A stretch of 64,000 nucleotides of DNA from Candidatus Nanosynbacter sp. TM7-074. Its GTDB lineage: Bacteria; Patescibacteriota; Saccharimonadia; Saccharimonadales; Saccharimonadaceae. Below, piece after piece: positions 52,260 through 62,097 of the stretch. The stretch spans positions 558,001-622,000 of the forward strand of contig NZ_CP158487.1 in assembly GCF_041006295.1 (NCBI RefSeq). Direction: 5' to 3'. The notes beneath the pieces were generated by a model that was not told the origin of the DNA, ran no database searches, and saw only the letters and a program-made list of their open reading frames with translations. Each line of letters starts with the position of its first letter. Within the stretch, counting starts at the first letter, position 1. Both the position numbers and the translations under genes were made by a program.

Positions 52260-52970
52260 CTACAACATTTCCTCCAGCATAGCGCCAGTTCGGCGCACCA
52301 GCTCCATCGTTCGACGGTAATTCTGCCGCGTCGGACCAATCACGCCGATGTAACTATTATTACTAAACTGTGAACAAAACCTACTAATAATCAACGTCGC
52401 ACCAGAACTTTTGCCAATCGGATTCTCACTGCCGATAAATACATTGAGCGGCTCGTTCGGTGCCGCTTCACGTAGCCACGGCTCAATATTGTCAATCAGT
52501 CTGGCAATCGCCTGAACATGGCCGCCCTCGACAAACTCTGGCTGAGAAAACAGCTGAGTCATGCCATTCATATACAAGTGCGTACCAAACGACGCAAAGC
52601 CGAAATTGCCCGTCAGCTCTACCAAACTATCAACCGCACTGCGAATTGCCCGGTCAGACTTATCAACATGCGAGTTAACATGTGCTTCGATCGCTCTCGC
52701 ACTGCGATCGATGCCGCTTGGTAATTCTGTCATCTGAGCGTCAGTGATACCATTGACATACACGCGGTATCCTTTATCCGTGGGGATTCGGCCAGCGCTG
52801 GTGTGTGGCGCTTCGATGAGACCCATCTCCTCCAGCTTGGCCATTTCGCTGCGAATAGTAGCGCTGGACACGCCGAATAATTTGGCTAACGTGACGCTAC
52901 CAACTGGTACGGCAATTTCCGCATATTGCTCAATAATCGCGATAAGAATCGCCTGTTGACGTTCAGTCAT
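52260..52970 (-). CDS. hrcA: Heat-inducible transcription repressor HrcA, short form
   Basis: 236 residues: a winged helix ([20 protein letters not shown] ... [30 protein letters not shown]) and a reduced GAF-like effector domain ending [18 protein letters not shown]. HrcA is commonly about 340 residues, so roughly 100 are missing, probably from the middle. TATAAT (52977-52982, minus strand) ends six bases before this ATG; in-frame ATGs upstream fall on the promoter and operator. A CIRCE site sits just upstream, implying self-repression. Confidence 0.93.
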   Translation of the reverse strand: MTERQQAILIAIIEQYAEIAVPVGSVTLAKLFGVSSATIRSEMAKLEEMGLIEAPHTSAGRIPTDKGYRVYVNGITDAQMTELPSGIDRSARAIEAHVNSHVDKSDRAIRSAVDSLVELTGNFGFASFGTHLYMNGMTQLFSQPEFVEGGHVQAIARLIDNIEPWLREAAPNEPLNVFIGSENPIGKSSGATLIISRFCSQFSNNSYIGVIGPTRQNYRRTMELVRRTGAMLEEML

Positions 52971-52990
52971 GACCTGATTATAACTCATAC

Positions 52991-53017
52991 TTGGCACTCA
53001 TACAAGTAGAGTGCTAG
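52991..53017. promoter_or_regulatory. CIRCE operator upstream of hrcA
   Basis: TTGGCACTC-N9-GAGTGCTAG, two mismatches from consensus, 21 bases before the hrcA start. It also reaches to within 10 bases of the preceding gene's stop. Confidence 0.85.
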
Positions 53018-53027
53018 AGCTTTAGCC

Positions 53028-54395
53028 CTATCGTCGCTCCGTAAAATAGCGCGCCGCATCTGAGGAAAACAGCATCATAATCATGATGTGTACGCCGATT
53101 GAAGTTAACAATAATACAGCTGAAGCGTTAATCCTTCCGGTCGTCACCGACACTGATTCAGTAATAATAGCAATCATTGCCACCGTCAATAGTGAGATGC
53201 GCGCTCGATTACTACCCCGAAGCAGCAGCCCAACCAAGATAAACTCCACGATCACCAATAGAATATTCAAGACGGCCATGATTGATAACGCCGTGTTAGC
53301 CAGATTGATGTCGATCTGTTCAATATTCATAACCACTGCCAAGATCTCCGGCCAGCTAGAAATATCAACTAAGGTTTGGCCAACGGCAAACAGCGACGCC
53401 AATATCATCAACACACTGCCAATCAAAATCTGCGGCGGCCGACGACTCCACAGCTCTTCCAGTAGCGTTTCGTGGTTGCGAGGACAGCGGTCATGAATTG
53501 TACCGTCCATAATAATCCCAAAACGCTTCAAGGTGGCAATGGGTTTATCAATCCTGATACGACCGACCTCCAGAATAGGCAAATCACCATCAGTACGAAT
53601 CAAGTCACCACTCCCGTTGCGCGAATGGTAACCTGTCGAAAAATCCTTCAGAACCGCTACCCGAATATACTTTTCGCTTTTTTTAACGGATTCGATAATG
53701 TAGTCTCTTTCAATGTCAATATCTTCATCAATTTTATGCGTCAACTGAAAAGTAAACAACGACAATCCGACACTTTTATCGTAAGAGCCAGCCGCCAACC
53801 AATCCACCCGATGACCACCCGGCAGCAGCCAACCGTCCGGACAACGCCAAAAACGCACATGATGACGACGCCTTGGATTGCCATCAACTTCTTGTTGGTA
53901 AGCAAAATCTTGTCGCCGCCCAAACAAAAAAGCTGGCGAGACTGGCGCATTGGGATAGCTACGCCCACTCAATACGGTAAGGACCATCTTCCAAGCCGAT
54001 CGCGGCGTAATGTCATCGGCCAGCACCCAGCCAGCCGCAGTCATAGCCTTATGCAGCTTCTCTTCAGACCCACGCACGCTCAGGTTAATAGGATCACTCA
54101 ATATGCCGTCAGCGGTTCGGGTTCTACCAATAAAATAATTTGGCACATACATATTGCTCAATATTCTATGTAGACGCGGCAAAGCCAAATAAGAAACAAT
54201 TGCCCAAACCACAAAAAATAGACCAACCAACCACCAGCCGCCTGTCGCCAAGCCCTCCCTAAACACCAGCCAGGCTAACCAAAACGACGCCAAGCCAGCA
54301 AAAATAAAAAACGATTGATCTAGTAGTATGGTGATGGTTTTTGATGATTGAGAGCCAATAGCTGCTATTTTCTTTGGGGTTTTTATTGAACTCAT
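53028..54395 (-). CDS. LssY-C domain membrane protein
   Basis: 455 residues. Two N-terminal membrane helices (about 25-70) lead into an LssY-C-type domain (about 90-310) marked by NLSVRGSEEKLHKAMTAAGW and FLFGRRQDFAYQQ, then four further helices. LssY-C domains are found next to phosphatases and in envelope proteins; function is unknown. The start overlaps the gmk stop as ATGA, so it is translationally coupled to gmk. Confidence 0.78.
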   Translation of the reverse strand: MSSIKTPKKIAAIGSQSSKTITILLDQSFFIFAGLASFWLAWLVFREGLATGGWWLVGLFFVVWAIVSYLALPRLHRILSNMYVPNYFIGRTRTADGILSDPINLSVRGSEEKLHKAMTAAGWVLADDITPRSAWKMVLTVLSGRSYPNAPVSPAFLFGRRQDFAYQQEVDGNPRRRHHVRFWRCPDGWLLPGGHRVDWLAAGSYDKSVGLSLFTFQLTHKIDEDIDIERDYIIESVKKSEKYIRVAVLKDFSTGYHSRNGSGDLIRTDGDLPILEVGRIRIDKPIATLKRFGIIMDGTIHDRCPRNHETLLEELWSRRPPQILIGSVLMILASLFAVGQTLVDISSWPEILAVVMNIEQIDINLANTALSIMAVLNILLVIVEFILVGLLLRGSNRARISLLTVAMIAIITESVSVTTGRINASAVLLLTSIGVHIMIMMLFSSDAARYFTERR

Positions 54396-55102
54396 ATCTT
54401 AATTATATCATTGAGAAGACCCCGGGCCGTCAAACGAGCTTCGTCGTCCTGGCGCTTAAAAATATCACCCCGTAAAATAATTTCTTCGGTCACCCGAACA
54501 GCCCTATCCAAATCGTCATTGATAATCACGTGGTAATATGGCACCTCTAGCGCATAAGTTAGTTCACTAATCGCTGACTGACGACGCTTTGGCCACTCCG
54601 TCCGAAAATCCTCTTCTGTGCCGTAGCGTTTTTTGAGCCGCTCAAGCCAAGTTTGATAATCTGGCGGCACAATAAAAATTGCGATACTCTCTGGAGCTAA
54701 TCGCTCATATTCTTCCACACCCTGCACGTCAACATCAGTAATTGCGACACGATTCTGGTCATGCGCTAATTTTAATTCAGCCACCGACGTGCCATAAACC
54801 GTACCATGCACAAACTTAGCTTCAATAAATTCATTATTTTGTAGCATTTCCTCGGCTATTTTTTGGTCAATAAAATGATAGTCAATGCCGTCTTGCTCGA
54901 TAGATCCATTATTAATCCGTGGCGAGCGCGTGGTGTGAGAGACAATATCACGAAATTCCGGCAACTTTAATAATCGTTTTTTTATCGTGTCCTTACCAGC
55001 GCCAGAAATCCCCGCCAGTAGCGCAATCTTTGTATCCCGCACTAGTTGGACGGTTGATTTGGTTGGCTGATAATTAGTAATTAAATTTTCAATCTCAGAC
55101 AT
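54392..55102 (-). CDS. gmk: Guanylate kinase
   Basis: 236 residues. P-loop GISGAGKDTIKK, SHTTRSPR (GMP binding), VHGTVYGTS and a lid region KRYGTEEDFRTEW fit guanylate kinase, which phosphorylates GMP. It is about 30 residues longer than E. coli Gmk at the N-terminus and has SGAGKD where SGAGKS is usual. It follows the C-terminal lepA gene. Confidence 0.87.
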   Translation of the reverse strand: MSEIENLITNYQPTKSTVQLVRDTKIALLAGISGAGKDTIKKRLLKLPEFRDIVSHTTRSPRINNGSIEQDGIDYHFIDQKIAEEMLQNNEFIEAKFVHGTVYGTSVAELKLAHDQNRVAITDVDVQGVEEYERLAPESIAIFIVPPDYQTWLERLKKRYGTEEDFRTEWPKRRQSAISELTYALEVPYYHVIINDDLDRAVRVTEEIILRGDIFKRQDDEARLTARGLLNDIIKI

Positions 55103-55183
55103 AATATTTATTTATGATAACTCATCCAGCACCGATTGCCAATCAGGAAGTTAACTACCACAAAATCAATTTCTATATAGGGA

Positions 55184-56146
55184 CTAATCCCTCTTCAACA
55201 TCACCGTAAACGCTTCTGACGGAATGTCGACCTTGCCAAATCGCTTCATGCGCTTTTTACCGCGGGCTTGCTTGGCGAGGAGCTTCTTTTTACGGCTAAC
55301 GTCGCCACCGTACAGATAGCCAGTAACGTCTTTGCGGTAGGCACCGATGTTTTCGCGGGCGATAAATTTGCCACCAATCGCCGCCTGTAATGCTACTTCA
55401 AAGCTCTGGCGCGGCACCACGTCTTTGAGTTTTTTGACAATTTCCCGGCCCAAGCCTGGTGCCTCTGAGCGATGGCACATCACGCTCAGCGCATCAACCA
55501 TCTCGCCTGCCACATAAAAATCAACGCGCACCAAATCTTCTGACTGATAGCCCGCCAGCTCATAATTAAACGAACCATAACCGCTGGTCACCGACTTCAA
55601 TTGATCATAAAAATCCGTCAGCAAATTGGCCAGCGGTGCCGTAAAGGAAATCAGCGCCCGCTCATCGATGTAACTGAGATTTTTCTGCCGACCACGCTTG
55701 GCGACAATCAGCTGAATCACCGCACCGATATAGTCCTGCGGCACCACAATTTCGCCGTCAATCCACGGCTCGCGAATTTCTTTGATCTGCGCTGGGTCGG
55801 GCAATTCGCTAGCCGATTTGATATCCAATTCCTGGCCGTTCGTCAAACTAACCTGGTAATCAGTGCTCGGGTTGGTGACGATCAGATCCAAATTATACTC
55901 ACGCTCCAGCCGCTCACGAATGATATCCATATGAAGCAGCCCAAGGAAACCGATCCGCACGCCATAGCCCAACACTGGCGAATTCTCTGGCTCGAACTGC
56001 AGCGCTGAATCGCTGAGACTCAGCTTTTCAATAGCCTCTTTCAGGTCGTTGTAATCTTCATTAGACACCGGGAAAAAACCCGCATAGACAAAGGGCTTGA
56101 CTTCTTTGTAGCCGGGGAGAGGCTGAACGGTGATTTTTTCAGTCAT
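55184..56146 (-). CDS. lepA: Elongation factor 4 (LepA), C-terminal half as a separate gene
   Basis: 320 residues beginning MTEKITVQPLPGYKEVKPFV, exactly where LepA passes from domain II to III. It contains domain III (YGVRIGFLGLLHMDIIRERL), domain V and the LepA C-terminal domain (GKFIARENIGAYRKDVTGY, KKKLLAKQARGKKRMKR). It lacks the GTPase, encoded separately at 57613-58542. It has its own TATAAT (56155-56160, minus strand) eight bases before the ATG. The two halves together (629 residues) make a full EF4. Whether they assemble is untested. Confidence 0.92.
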   Translation of the reverse strand: MTEKITVQPLPGYKEVKPFVYAGFFPVSNEDYNDLKEAIEKLSLSDSALQFEPENSPVLGYGVRIGFLGLLHMDIIRERLEREYNLDLIVTNPSTDYQVSLTNGQELDIKSASELPDPAQIKEIREPWIDGEIVVPQDYIGAVIQLIVAKRGRQKNLSYIDERALISFTAPLANLLTDFYDQLKSVTSGYGSFNYELAGYQSEDLVRVDFYVAGEMVDALSVMCHRSEAPGLGREIVKKLKDVVPRQSFEVALQAAIGGKFIARENIGAYRKDVTGYLYGGDVSRKKKLLAKQARGKKRMKRFGKVDIPSEAFTVMLKRD

Positions 56147-56206
56147 GTCATCATATTATAGCATTTTACAGAGATGACGTCGAATTAACGTGTTAGCTTA
56201 TATTCA

Positions 56207-56758
56207 TCACGGAGTATACGACGTGTGTATATCAACTCGCCTCGAAGGTGAGGCTAATGGATACATATAGGGCAGTTCTCTATTTGGTATAATATCATAA
56301 TATCGACGATGCCGATCATCATTAAATTCAGACTCATTGCCCTCAATAAAATGTAGCGCTGGACGGTTCCTCGAAATAGTATCACGCTGCACCAGCAGCC
56401 CAACATGCGACCACGTTTCCGACGTAACGTCTGGCTCCAACCCGTACTCGGCAAGCAACAAAGCAATGATGGGCTTGCGGATGACCGAGGTGTTTCCTGG
56501 CTCAAGACCAAGCGCAGGAGTTACCTCCTCAAAGAAATATTCCAACATGGAAGTCCCAGCCCGATAGTCAGATGGAGCATCACGAAACAGCATGCCAGCG
56601 AAGCACGCCTTTTTGCCAAGCCTCGCATAACTAAGCCGCGCCATGGGCTTATCCACATTTTCCCCAAACATAATTCTCTCTACTCCAGACGGCGCAATTC
56701 GCGCATGAGCTGGGACGCGGTCTCCATTGGCAAACGTAATTGGCGGTAAATCATTCAT
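56207..56758 (-). CDS. Hypothetical protein in the lepA insertion, 183 aa
   Basis: No family is recognised. It is soluble and Arg-rich, with no signal peptide or membrane helix. Noticeable stretches are RIAPSGVERIMFGENVDKPM and GLLVQRDTISRNRPALHF. TATTAT ends eight bases before the ATG, giving a leaderless layout. It is the only clearly intact gene in the insertion and lies between the lepA halves on the same strand. A cargo or selfish function is possible, but nothing in the sequence names it. Confidence 0.6.
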   Translation of the reverse strand: MNDLPPITFANGDRVPAHARIAPSGVERIMFGENVDKPMARLSYARLGKKACFAGMLFRDAPSDYRAGTSMLEYFFEEVTPALGLEPGNTSVIRKPIIALLLAEYGLEPDVTSETWSHVGLLVQRDTISRNRPALHFIEGNESEFNDDRHRRYYDIIPNRELPYMYPLASPSRRVDIHTSYTP

Positions 56759-56760
56759 AG

Positions 56761-56880
56761 CTAATCATAATATTCTCTTGCTGTCACAGTATCGCCCGTC
56801 CCTTTGAGGACAGTGATAGTGCCGTCGAGTAATGACTCAACAGCTATCTGTGACAGATTATCAGGTGATATTATAACATC
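56761..56880 (-). pseudogene. Short coding-like remnant with an inverted repeat
   Basis: An open frame of 39 codons without a start codon ends SLLDGTITVLKGTGDTVTAR plus four residues and a TAG immediately before the next gene. Its composition looks protein-coding, so it is probably the tail of a lost gene. Within it CTGTCACAG (56781-56789) and CTGTGACAG (56848-56856) form a 9-base perfect inverted repeat. Confidence 0.4.
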
Positions 56881-56912
56881 TTAAGTTAATTATGTCTATG
56901 AAATAAACGATC

Positions 56913-57613
56913 CTACTGATTAGCATACCACTCAATACGCTTAGCCCGCAGTGTTAGCATGTCAGTCAAGTCCCGCAGATATGCTGTGTACTGCTCAACG
57001 GTCTGAGGCAACGGTGACGATTAGACGATTAGAAATTATCGAAATTTGTTAGTATGTTAACTTGGTATTCGTCATCAACAAAATCTTGCAACAAGAAAAA
57101 ATCGACATAGCCCTGAAAATCACCAAACCACTCAAAAAAGTCACGATAGCGATCAAAAACATCAATCAGCGGACTGTCTTCACCCTGATACCAGCGGGCA
57201 ATACACTCTAACGTCAAGTCAAACCGATCACCAATTTTACGGCGCCAACCTCTCGCACGATTGATGGTTTGCGTACCGCCGCGTAGCTCGCTGGGGAAAA
57301 TAATCTCTGAGCCGATGCGCCAATCAACATTATCTATTGCCGTCAAAACATCTTGTGGTGTCTGCTCAACAATCAACTTATTACGTTTCCAAGCTTCAAA
57401 GGTAGCTGCCATATTATCACTTGAAACAGGAATCTGGCACTGGCCGTCACTGGCTATCAAGTACGCTCCCTGATCCAACATAGTCAGTTGACGGCCATTA
57501 GGCAGTGGTTTAGTCCACAACTTAGCGTGATAGCGTTTTAACGTCAGGCTGTGCTGATCTGGATCTTTATTGTTAGCATCTTGACGACAATCAAACCAAA
57601 CATCAATCATCAC
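56913..57613 (-). pseudogene. Truncated DUF6994-like gene in the lepA insertion
   Basis: The first 194 codons (57613-57029) are open and include RYHAKLWTKPLPNGR, RARGWRRKIGDRFDLTLECI and FEWFGDFQGYVDFFLLQD, which recall DUF6994-type proteins (from memory, not verified). It ends at TAA. Just beyond, ACGATTAG is tandemly duplicated (57017-57032), and after it a second frame continues with PLPQTVEQYTAYLRDLTDML to a TAG at 56913. That tail looks like the gene's natural C-terminus, cut off by a nonsense codon plus the 8-base duplication. It starts at GTG overlapping the lepA N-half stop (TAGTG), or at the following ATG, and is co-transcribed with it. The 194-residue product may still be made. Confidence 0.7.
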
Positions 57614-58542
57614 TAGCCTACATATTTTTTCAGCGTCACCGTATCACCCACCCGCGCTTCACGCGTAGTCTTCAGGTTAGTGACAATGTAGCCAATTTCG
57701 CCGGTATCAAGTGATGGGTCGGGGATCATACCAGGGCTGAGATAACCAACTTCCAGCGCCAAGCCATTTGCACCAGTCGCCATCATGTGGATTGATTCAC
57801 CTTTTTTGATCTGGCCATCAACCACCCTCACATACAAAATCACCCCGCGATAATCGTCATAATAACTATCGAAAATCAGCGCCCGCGTCGGATCATCTAT
57901 CTGGCCAATTGGTGCTGGAATTCGTTCAACAATCGCCTCCAAAACCTGATCGACATTCTGCCCAGTTTTAGCAGAAATATGAATAATCTCACTCTCGTCG
58001 CAGCCCAGCAAATTGATCACCTGCTTGGATACTCGCGGCACATCGGCGGCTGGCAAATCGACCTTGTTCAGCACCGGGATGATCGTCAAATCCTGCTCCA
58101 TCGCCAAGTACACATTCGCCAGCGTCTGCGCCTGAATACCCTGGCTGGCATCAACCACCAACACCGCACCCTCGCAAGCCTGCAACGAGCGGCTAACTTC
58201 GTAACTAAAATCGACGTGGCCAGGTGTATCGATAAGATTGAGTTCGTAAGACCCAGCTAGTGGCAATCCTTCCAATGAATCGATAACCCTGTCGCTGGCG
58301 TTGCCTGCGACATTCGATTGAGAGGAAGTGGTTGCCGCTGGCTGGCGGTAGTGATACTTCATCCGCACCGGCGCCAGCTTAATGGTGATACCTTTCTCGC
58401 GCTCGAGATCCATGCTATCCAGCAGCTGCGACTTCATCTCGCGCTTCTCCACCGTCCCCGTCATCTCCATCATCCGGTCAGCCAGCGTTGATTTGCCATG
58501 ATCAATGTGAGCAATGATGCAAAAATTACGAATATTCTCCAT
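57613..58542 (-). CDS. lepA: Elongation factor 4 (LepA), N-terminal half as a separate gene
   Basis: 309 residues holding the GTPase domain and domain II. G1 AHIDHGKST, switch I region [10 protein letters not shown]3 DTPGHVDF, G4 NKVD and G5 SAK are intact. A Ser/Ala/Gln-rich insert of about 25 residues (near 66-98) lies between G2 and G3. The protein stops after [11 protein letters not shown], where domain III should follow; that part is encoded at 55184-56146. The ATG overlaps the murJ stop (TAATG), so it belongs to the tilS-ftsH-murJ transcription unit. Confidence 0.93.
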   Translation of the reverse strand: MENIRNFCIIAHIDHGKSTLADRMMEMTGTVEKREMKSQLLDSMDLEREKGITIKLAPVRMKYHYRQPAATTSSQSNVAGNASDRVIDSLEGLPLAGSYELNLIDTPGHVDFSYEVSRSLQACEGAVLVVDASQGIQAQTLANVYLAMEQDLTIIPVLNKVDLPAADVPRVSKQVINLLGCDESEIIHISAKTGQNVDQVLEAIVERIPAPIGQIDDPTRALIFDSYYDDYRGVILYVRVVDGQIKKGESIHMMATGANGLALEVGYLSPGMIPDPSLDTGEIGYIVTNLKTTREARVGDTVTLKKYVG

Positions 58543-60194
58543 TAGCGCATAGACTCCAATCTTCCAAATAACATCTTTCTTAGCCGCGTCAAAACCGGAT
58601 CAATTTCTGGCAATTTTAGCCACTTTGATGCGACGGCGTACACACCAAAACTAACCATTGAAATAACAACAAACTTTGGAAAAGCACTAAAGAAACTATC
58701 GTCGTGATAACGGAACGGTAAAATCAGCACACCGATATAACAAATTACACCGGTAATAATTCCAGCAATTATCATCCTAAAAATTGCTTGCATAAATGTC
58801 AGATCAAACAACTTTGGCATTTGACGATTCATCACAACCAATAAAATTACCACCTCTAAAACTGCTACCGTTGACTGCGCCCAAGCCAAACCATACGCAC
58901 CCATTTTCAAAACCATAGATAAAACAATTGCCAAAATAATGTTCAGGGAAATAGAGAAAATTGAAATATAAAGCGGAGTTTTAGTGTCTTGGCGAGCATA
59001 AAATGCCCGAGCGGCCATGTGATAAATCGTCCGAAACAAAATAGCCACCACTAAACAACCCAAAATACCCGCAATCAATTGGTTGCCGCCATTACGAATA
59101 AAATGAACAACGTAGCCTCGCGTAAAGAAAATCACCACCGCTACCGGCAATGCCATCCAAAAAATAATCCTCAGCAGGGAACGCAAATCCTTTTGAAACA
59201 GATCATCACGCCCCTCGCCTAAATGCTCAGTAAGCTTAGGGAAGGCAGCATTAGAAATTGCCACGCCGATGAGATTAATTGGCATCAAATGTAAGGTTAA
59301 AGCCTGTTGATACGCTCGAACTGTACCATCCGCCAAGCGCGACGCCAAATTAACTTCGACCAAACTAACCACATAATCCATCCCCTGATCAACCGACCTA
59401 GCCGGTAGCAACGATAGGACTTTCCTAAATCCTCTATTACGCCAATAGATCTTAAAATTATAATCAAATCCCAGACCTGCTAACCCAACCGCGCTCACAA
59501 TCAGCTGTAGGAATGACCCCAACACCACACCGAGCGCCACGCCCATAATTCCACCGTCAAATATCTGCCAACCGAATAAATTGATACCATTAGTGAACCA
59601 TACCGTACCAATAATAATTCCGACATTATAAATCATTGGCGCTAGGGCACAGAACATAAATCGACCAACCGCTTGCTGAATACTGGCAATCACCGAGGCA
59701 ATAGCAAAAATAAACGGATTCACCGCAATTACCCGCATCATACTCACCGCCAAAGCGTGACCTGACTCACTCAGACCTGGCGCAATTAGATATTTCATCA
59801 ACGGATCAGCAAAAATAATAATCAACACCGACGCGACCATCGTCACTAGCGCCATAAAATTGATCATACTAGAGCTAATCTGCCACGCCGACTGCTTATT
59901 TCCCTTAACCCAGCGTTCATTAAAAACTGGAATAAAAGTCACGCTGAGGGCGCCAGACACCAACACAGCGAACATAAAATCTGGCACCATAAACGCTGCC
60001 GTGTAGGCATCTAATCCGACAGGGTAGCCAGCCAGCGCGCCGTTTTCGCTTGGCATATAGGCAGAGTTAAGCAACCGATCGCGGAAGAATCCCAGCAAGC
60101 TCGACAACAACGTCGAGCCAGCCAAAATGGTTGCAGCTAACTTGACTGTCAGCCGCTGATTAATTTTATCGACAGTTCTCCGGACGCGCCCCAT
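58542..60194 (-). CDS. murJ: Lipid II flippase MurJ (MviN)
   Basis: 550 residues, about 14 hydrophobic helices. The MviN start ([20 protein letters not shown]), [13 protein letters not shown] and the central [11 protein letters not shown] region are recognisable. It moves lipid II across the membrane for peptidoglycan polymerisation, continuing the pathway of murA, murB and murT-gatD here. It starts six bases after the ftsH stop. Confidence 0.95.
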   Translation of the reverse strand: MGRVRRTVDKINQRLTVKLAATILAGSTLLSSLLGFFRDRLLNSAYMPSENGALAGYPVGLDAYTAAFMVPDFMFAVLVSGALSVTFIPVFNERWVKGNKQSAWQISSSMINFMALVTMVASVLIIIFADPLMKYLIAPGLSESGHALAVSMMRVIAVNPFIFAIASVIASIQQAVGRFMFCALAPMIYNVGIIIGTVWFTNGINLFGWQIFDGGIMGVALGVVLGSFLQLIVSAVGLAGLGFDYNFKIYWRNRGFRKVLSLLPARSVDQGMDYVVSLVEVNLASRLADGTVRAYQQALTLHLMPINLIGVAISNAAFPKLTEHLGEGRDDLFQKDLRSLLRIIFWMALPVAVVIFFTRGYVVHFIRNGGNQLIAGILGCLVVAILFRTIYHMAARAFYARQDTKTPLYISIFSISLNIILAIVLSMVLKMGAYGLAWAQSTVAVLEVVILLVVMNRQMPKLFDLTFMQAIFRMIIAGIITGVICYIGVLILPFRYHDDSFFSAFPKFVVISMVSFGVYAVASKWLKLPEIDPVLTRLRKMLFGRLESMR

Positions 60195-60200
60195 AACAAT

Positions 60201-62069
60201 TTACGCGTGTAATTTTGCTTCCTTTGGCAACTTTGCTCCCTGAAGGATTTCATCAACCGCCGCCTCTTCTAGAGTTTCATCTTTAAGAAGTGCATCCTTA
60301 AGATCCTCAAGTGACTTACGATTTGCAACCAATACCACTTCTGCACGACGCGCCGCCTCTTTGATTAGTGTCTCAACCTCTTGGTCTATTAACTCAGCAA
60401 CCGCGTCTGAGTACGGCCGCTCACGAGTCATTTTATCAAACATCAAGCCACCGTTATCTTCGTGGAAAACTTGGTCGCGAAGCTTTTGACCCATACCTTG
60501 TTCTATCACCATATCACGGGCAATTTCGGTAGCCTTCCTTAGATCAGAACCAGCACCCGTAGTAATGCCATCATCACCATAGATCAGTTTCTCGGCAATT
60601 CGGCCGCCCATCGCCCGGGCCAAGATATCCTTGAACTCGTAGACATTAGTGTAGCTCTTATCTTCCGGCGGCAAGAACCAAGTCACACCGCCCGTACCGC
60701 CGCGCGGAATGATGGTAACTTTGTGAACTGGATCAGAATCCGGCAGAACATGGCCGACGATAGCGTGACCCGCCTCGTGGTAAGCTGTCAATTCTTTCTC
60801 GTGTTCATTCATCACCTTAGCTTTGCGCTCTGGACCAATGGCTACTCGTTCAAACGCTTCAGTCAACTCATCATTAGAGATCTTCTTTTTATTACGCCTT
60901 GCTGCAATGATTGCTGCCTCATTAGCCATATTAGCGAGATCCGCACCTGAAGAGCCAGCTGTCTTGGCCGCCAATTTATCAAGATCAACGGTGTCGTCAA
61001 CTGGTTTTTTCTTAAAATGAACCTTCAAAATTGCTTCGCGATCCTTACGCTCTGGCAGGGTAATAGTTACTCGTCGGTCGAACCGCCCCGGTCGCAATAA
61101 AGCAGGGTCCAAAACGTCAGCGCGGTTAGTTGCCGCTAGAACAATTACATTTGTTTCACCATCAAAACCGTCCATTTCCACCAAAATCTGGTTCAAGGTC
61201 TGTTCACGTTCATCGTGACCGCCACCCATGCCAGAACCACGCTTACGTCCCACTGCGTCAATTTCATCAATGAAAATAATACATGGTGCATTTTTCTTAG
61301 CCTTCGAAAAGAGATCGCGCACTCGCGAAGCACCAACACCAACAAACATCTCCACAAACTCTGATCCGGAAATCGAGAAGAACGGCACGCCTGCCTCACC
61401 CGCTACAGCACGAGCCAGCATGGTTTTACCGGTACCTGGATTACCGACCAGCAAGACGCCCTTCGGAATCTTAGCCCCCAAATCCTTATATTTCTTTGGG
61501 TGTTTTAAGAAATCGACAACTTCTTGCAAGTCCTGTTTGGCATTATCATTGCCAGCAATATCTGAAAATAGAACTTTTTCTTTATCTTGACCGTACAGAC
61601 GAGCCTTACTCTTACCAAAACCCATAGCCTGATTATTTTGGCCTTGCGCCTGGCGCATCATAAACATAAAGAAGACGACAATAATCAACACTGGCGCCAC
61701 TATCACCGCCAAGTTCCACACTACCTCACCGGTTGTTGATGGTGGAATAACTTTAACCTCTACCTTAGCATCCTTATTTAAGCCCTGCTCATAAATGCTG
61801 CCAGACTCCTTAACTGATCGCTCGGTAGGCTTAGGCTGGTCTTTAACTGTGACCTTAATGTCATTGCCCTGAATTTCTAATTGAGCAATCTTACCTTCGT
61901 TCGCCCGACGAACCACATCTGATAAAGCTACGTCCTTAAGGTTAGACGCAGGGAAGAGCGTTGCATAAAAAATCAACGCTACAAAAATTATAATTGCCCA
62001 AAACAGTCCAAATTTTACAATCTGATTTATTCCGTTCTTACCGTTTCTTTGAGGCATCTTAACAGCCAT
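60201..62069 (-). CDS. ftsH: ATP-dependent zinc metalloprotease FtsH
   Basis: About 622 residues: two N-terminal helices (about 15-40 and 115-140), AAA+ domain with [32 protein letters not shown] and second-region-of-homology RPGRFDR, then the zinc site [12 protein letters not shown]. It degrades membrane and regulatory proteins. The ATG at 62069 is used; AAAGGA lies about 10 bases upstream. A TTG two codons earlier is less likely. It is the second gene after tilS. Confidence 0.97.
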   Translation of the reverse strand: MAVKMPQRNGKNGINQIVKFGLFWAIIIFVALIFYATLFPASNLKDVALSDVVRRANEGKIAQLEIQGNDIKVTVKDQPKPTERSVKESGSIYEQGLNKDAKVEVKVIPPSTTGEVVWNLAVIVAPVLIIVVFFMFMMRQAQGQNNQAMGFGKSKARLYGQDKEKVLFSDIAGNDNAKQDLQEVVDFLKHPKKYKDLGAKIPKGVLLVGNPGTGKTMLARAVAGEAGVPFFSISGSEFVEMFVGVGASRVRDLFSKAKKNAPCIIFIDEIDAVGRKRGSGMGGGHDEREQTLNQILVEMDGFDGETNVIVLAATNRADVLDPALLRPGRFDRRVTITLPERKDREAILKVHFKKKPVDDTVDLDKLAAKTAGSSGADLANMANEAAIIAARRNKKKISNDELTEAFERVAIGPERKAKVMNEHEKELTAYHEAGHAIVGHVLPDSDPVHKVTIIPRGGTGGVTWFLPPEDKSYTNVYEFKDILARAMGGRIAEKLIYGDDGITTGAGSDLRKATEIARDMVIEQGMGQKLRDQVFHEDNGGLMFDKMTRERPYSDAVAELIDQEVETLIKEAARRAEVVLVANRKSLEDLKDALLKDETLEEAAVDEILQGAKLPKEAKLHA

Positions 62070-62097
62070 TCTCAACTAATCCTTTCGCCTATACTAA

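Larger units (their letters stand above)
56133..57633. mobile_element. Roughly 1.5 kb insertion splitting lepA, flanked by 10-base direct repeats
   Basis: The 10-mer ATTTTTTCAG (CTGAAAAAAT on the coding strand) stands at 56133-56142, at the start of the C-half, and at 57624-57633, at the end of the N-half. Between them lie one intact unknown gene, one small open frame and one truncated gene, with no transposase. The repeats may be a target duplication or the trace of a recombination event. With one more A in the tract the two halves would join in frame as DTVTLKK-ITVQPLPG. Confidence 0.6.

Noticed and set aside
53472-54173. 233-codon rightward frame opposite the LssY-C gene
   Set aside because: Antisense shadow of a gene with clear domains and operon coupling on the other strand.
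56133-57633. Intein or group I/II intron in lepA
   Set aside because: There is no splicing-domain motif, the halves end and start with their own stop and start codons, and the C-half has its own promoter.
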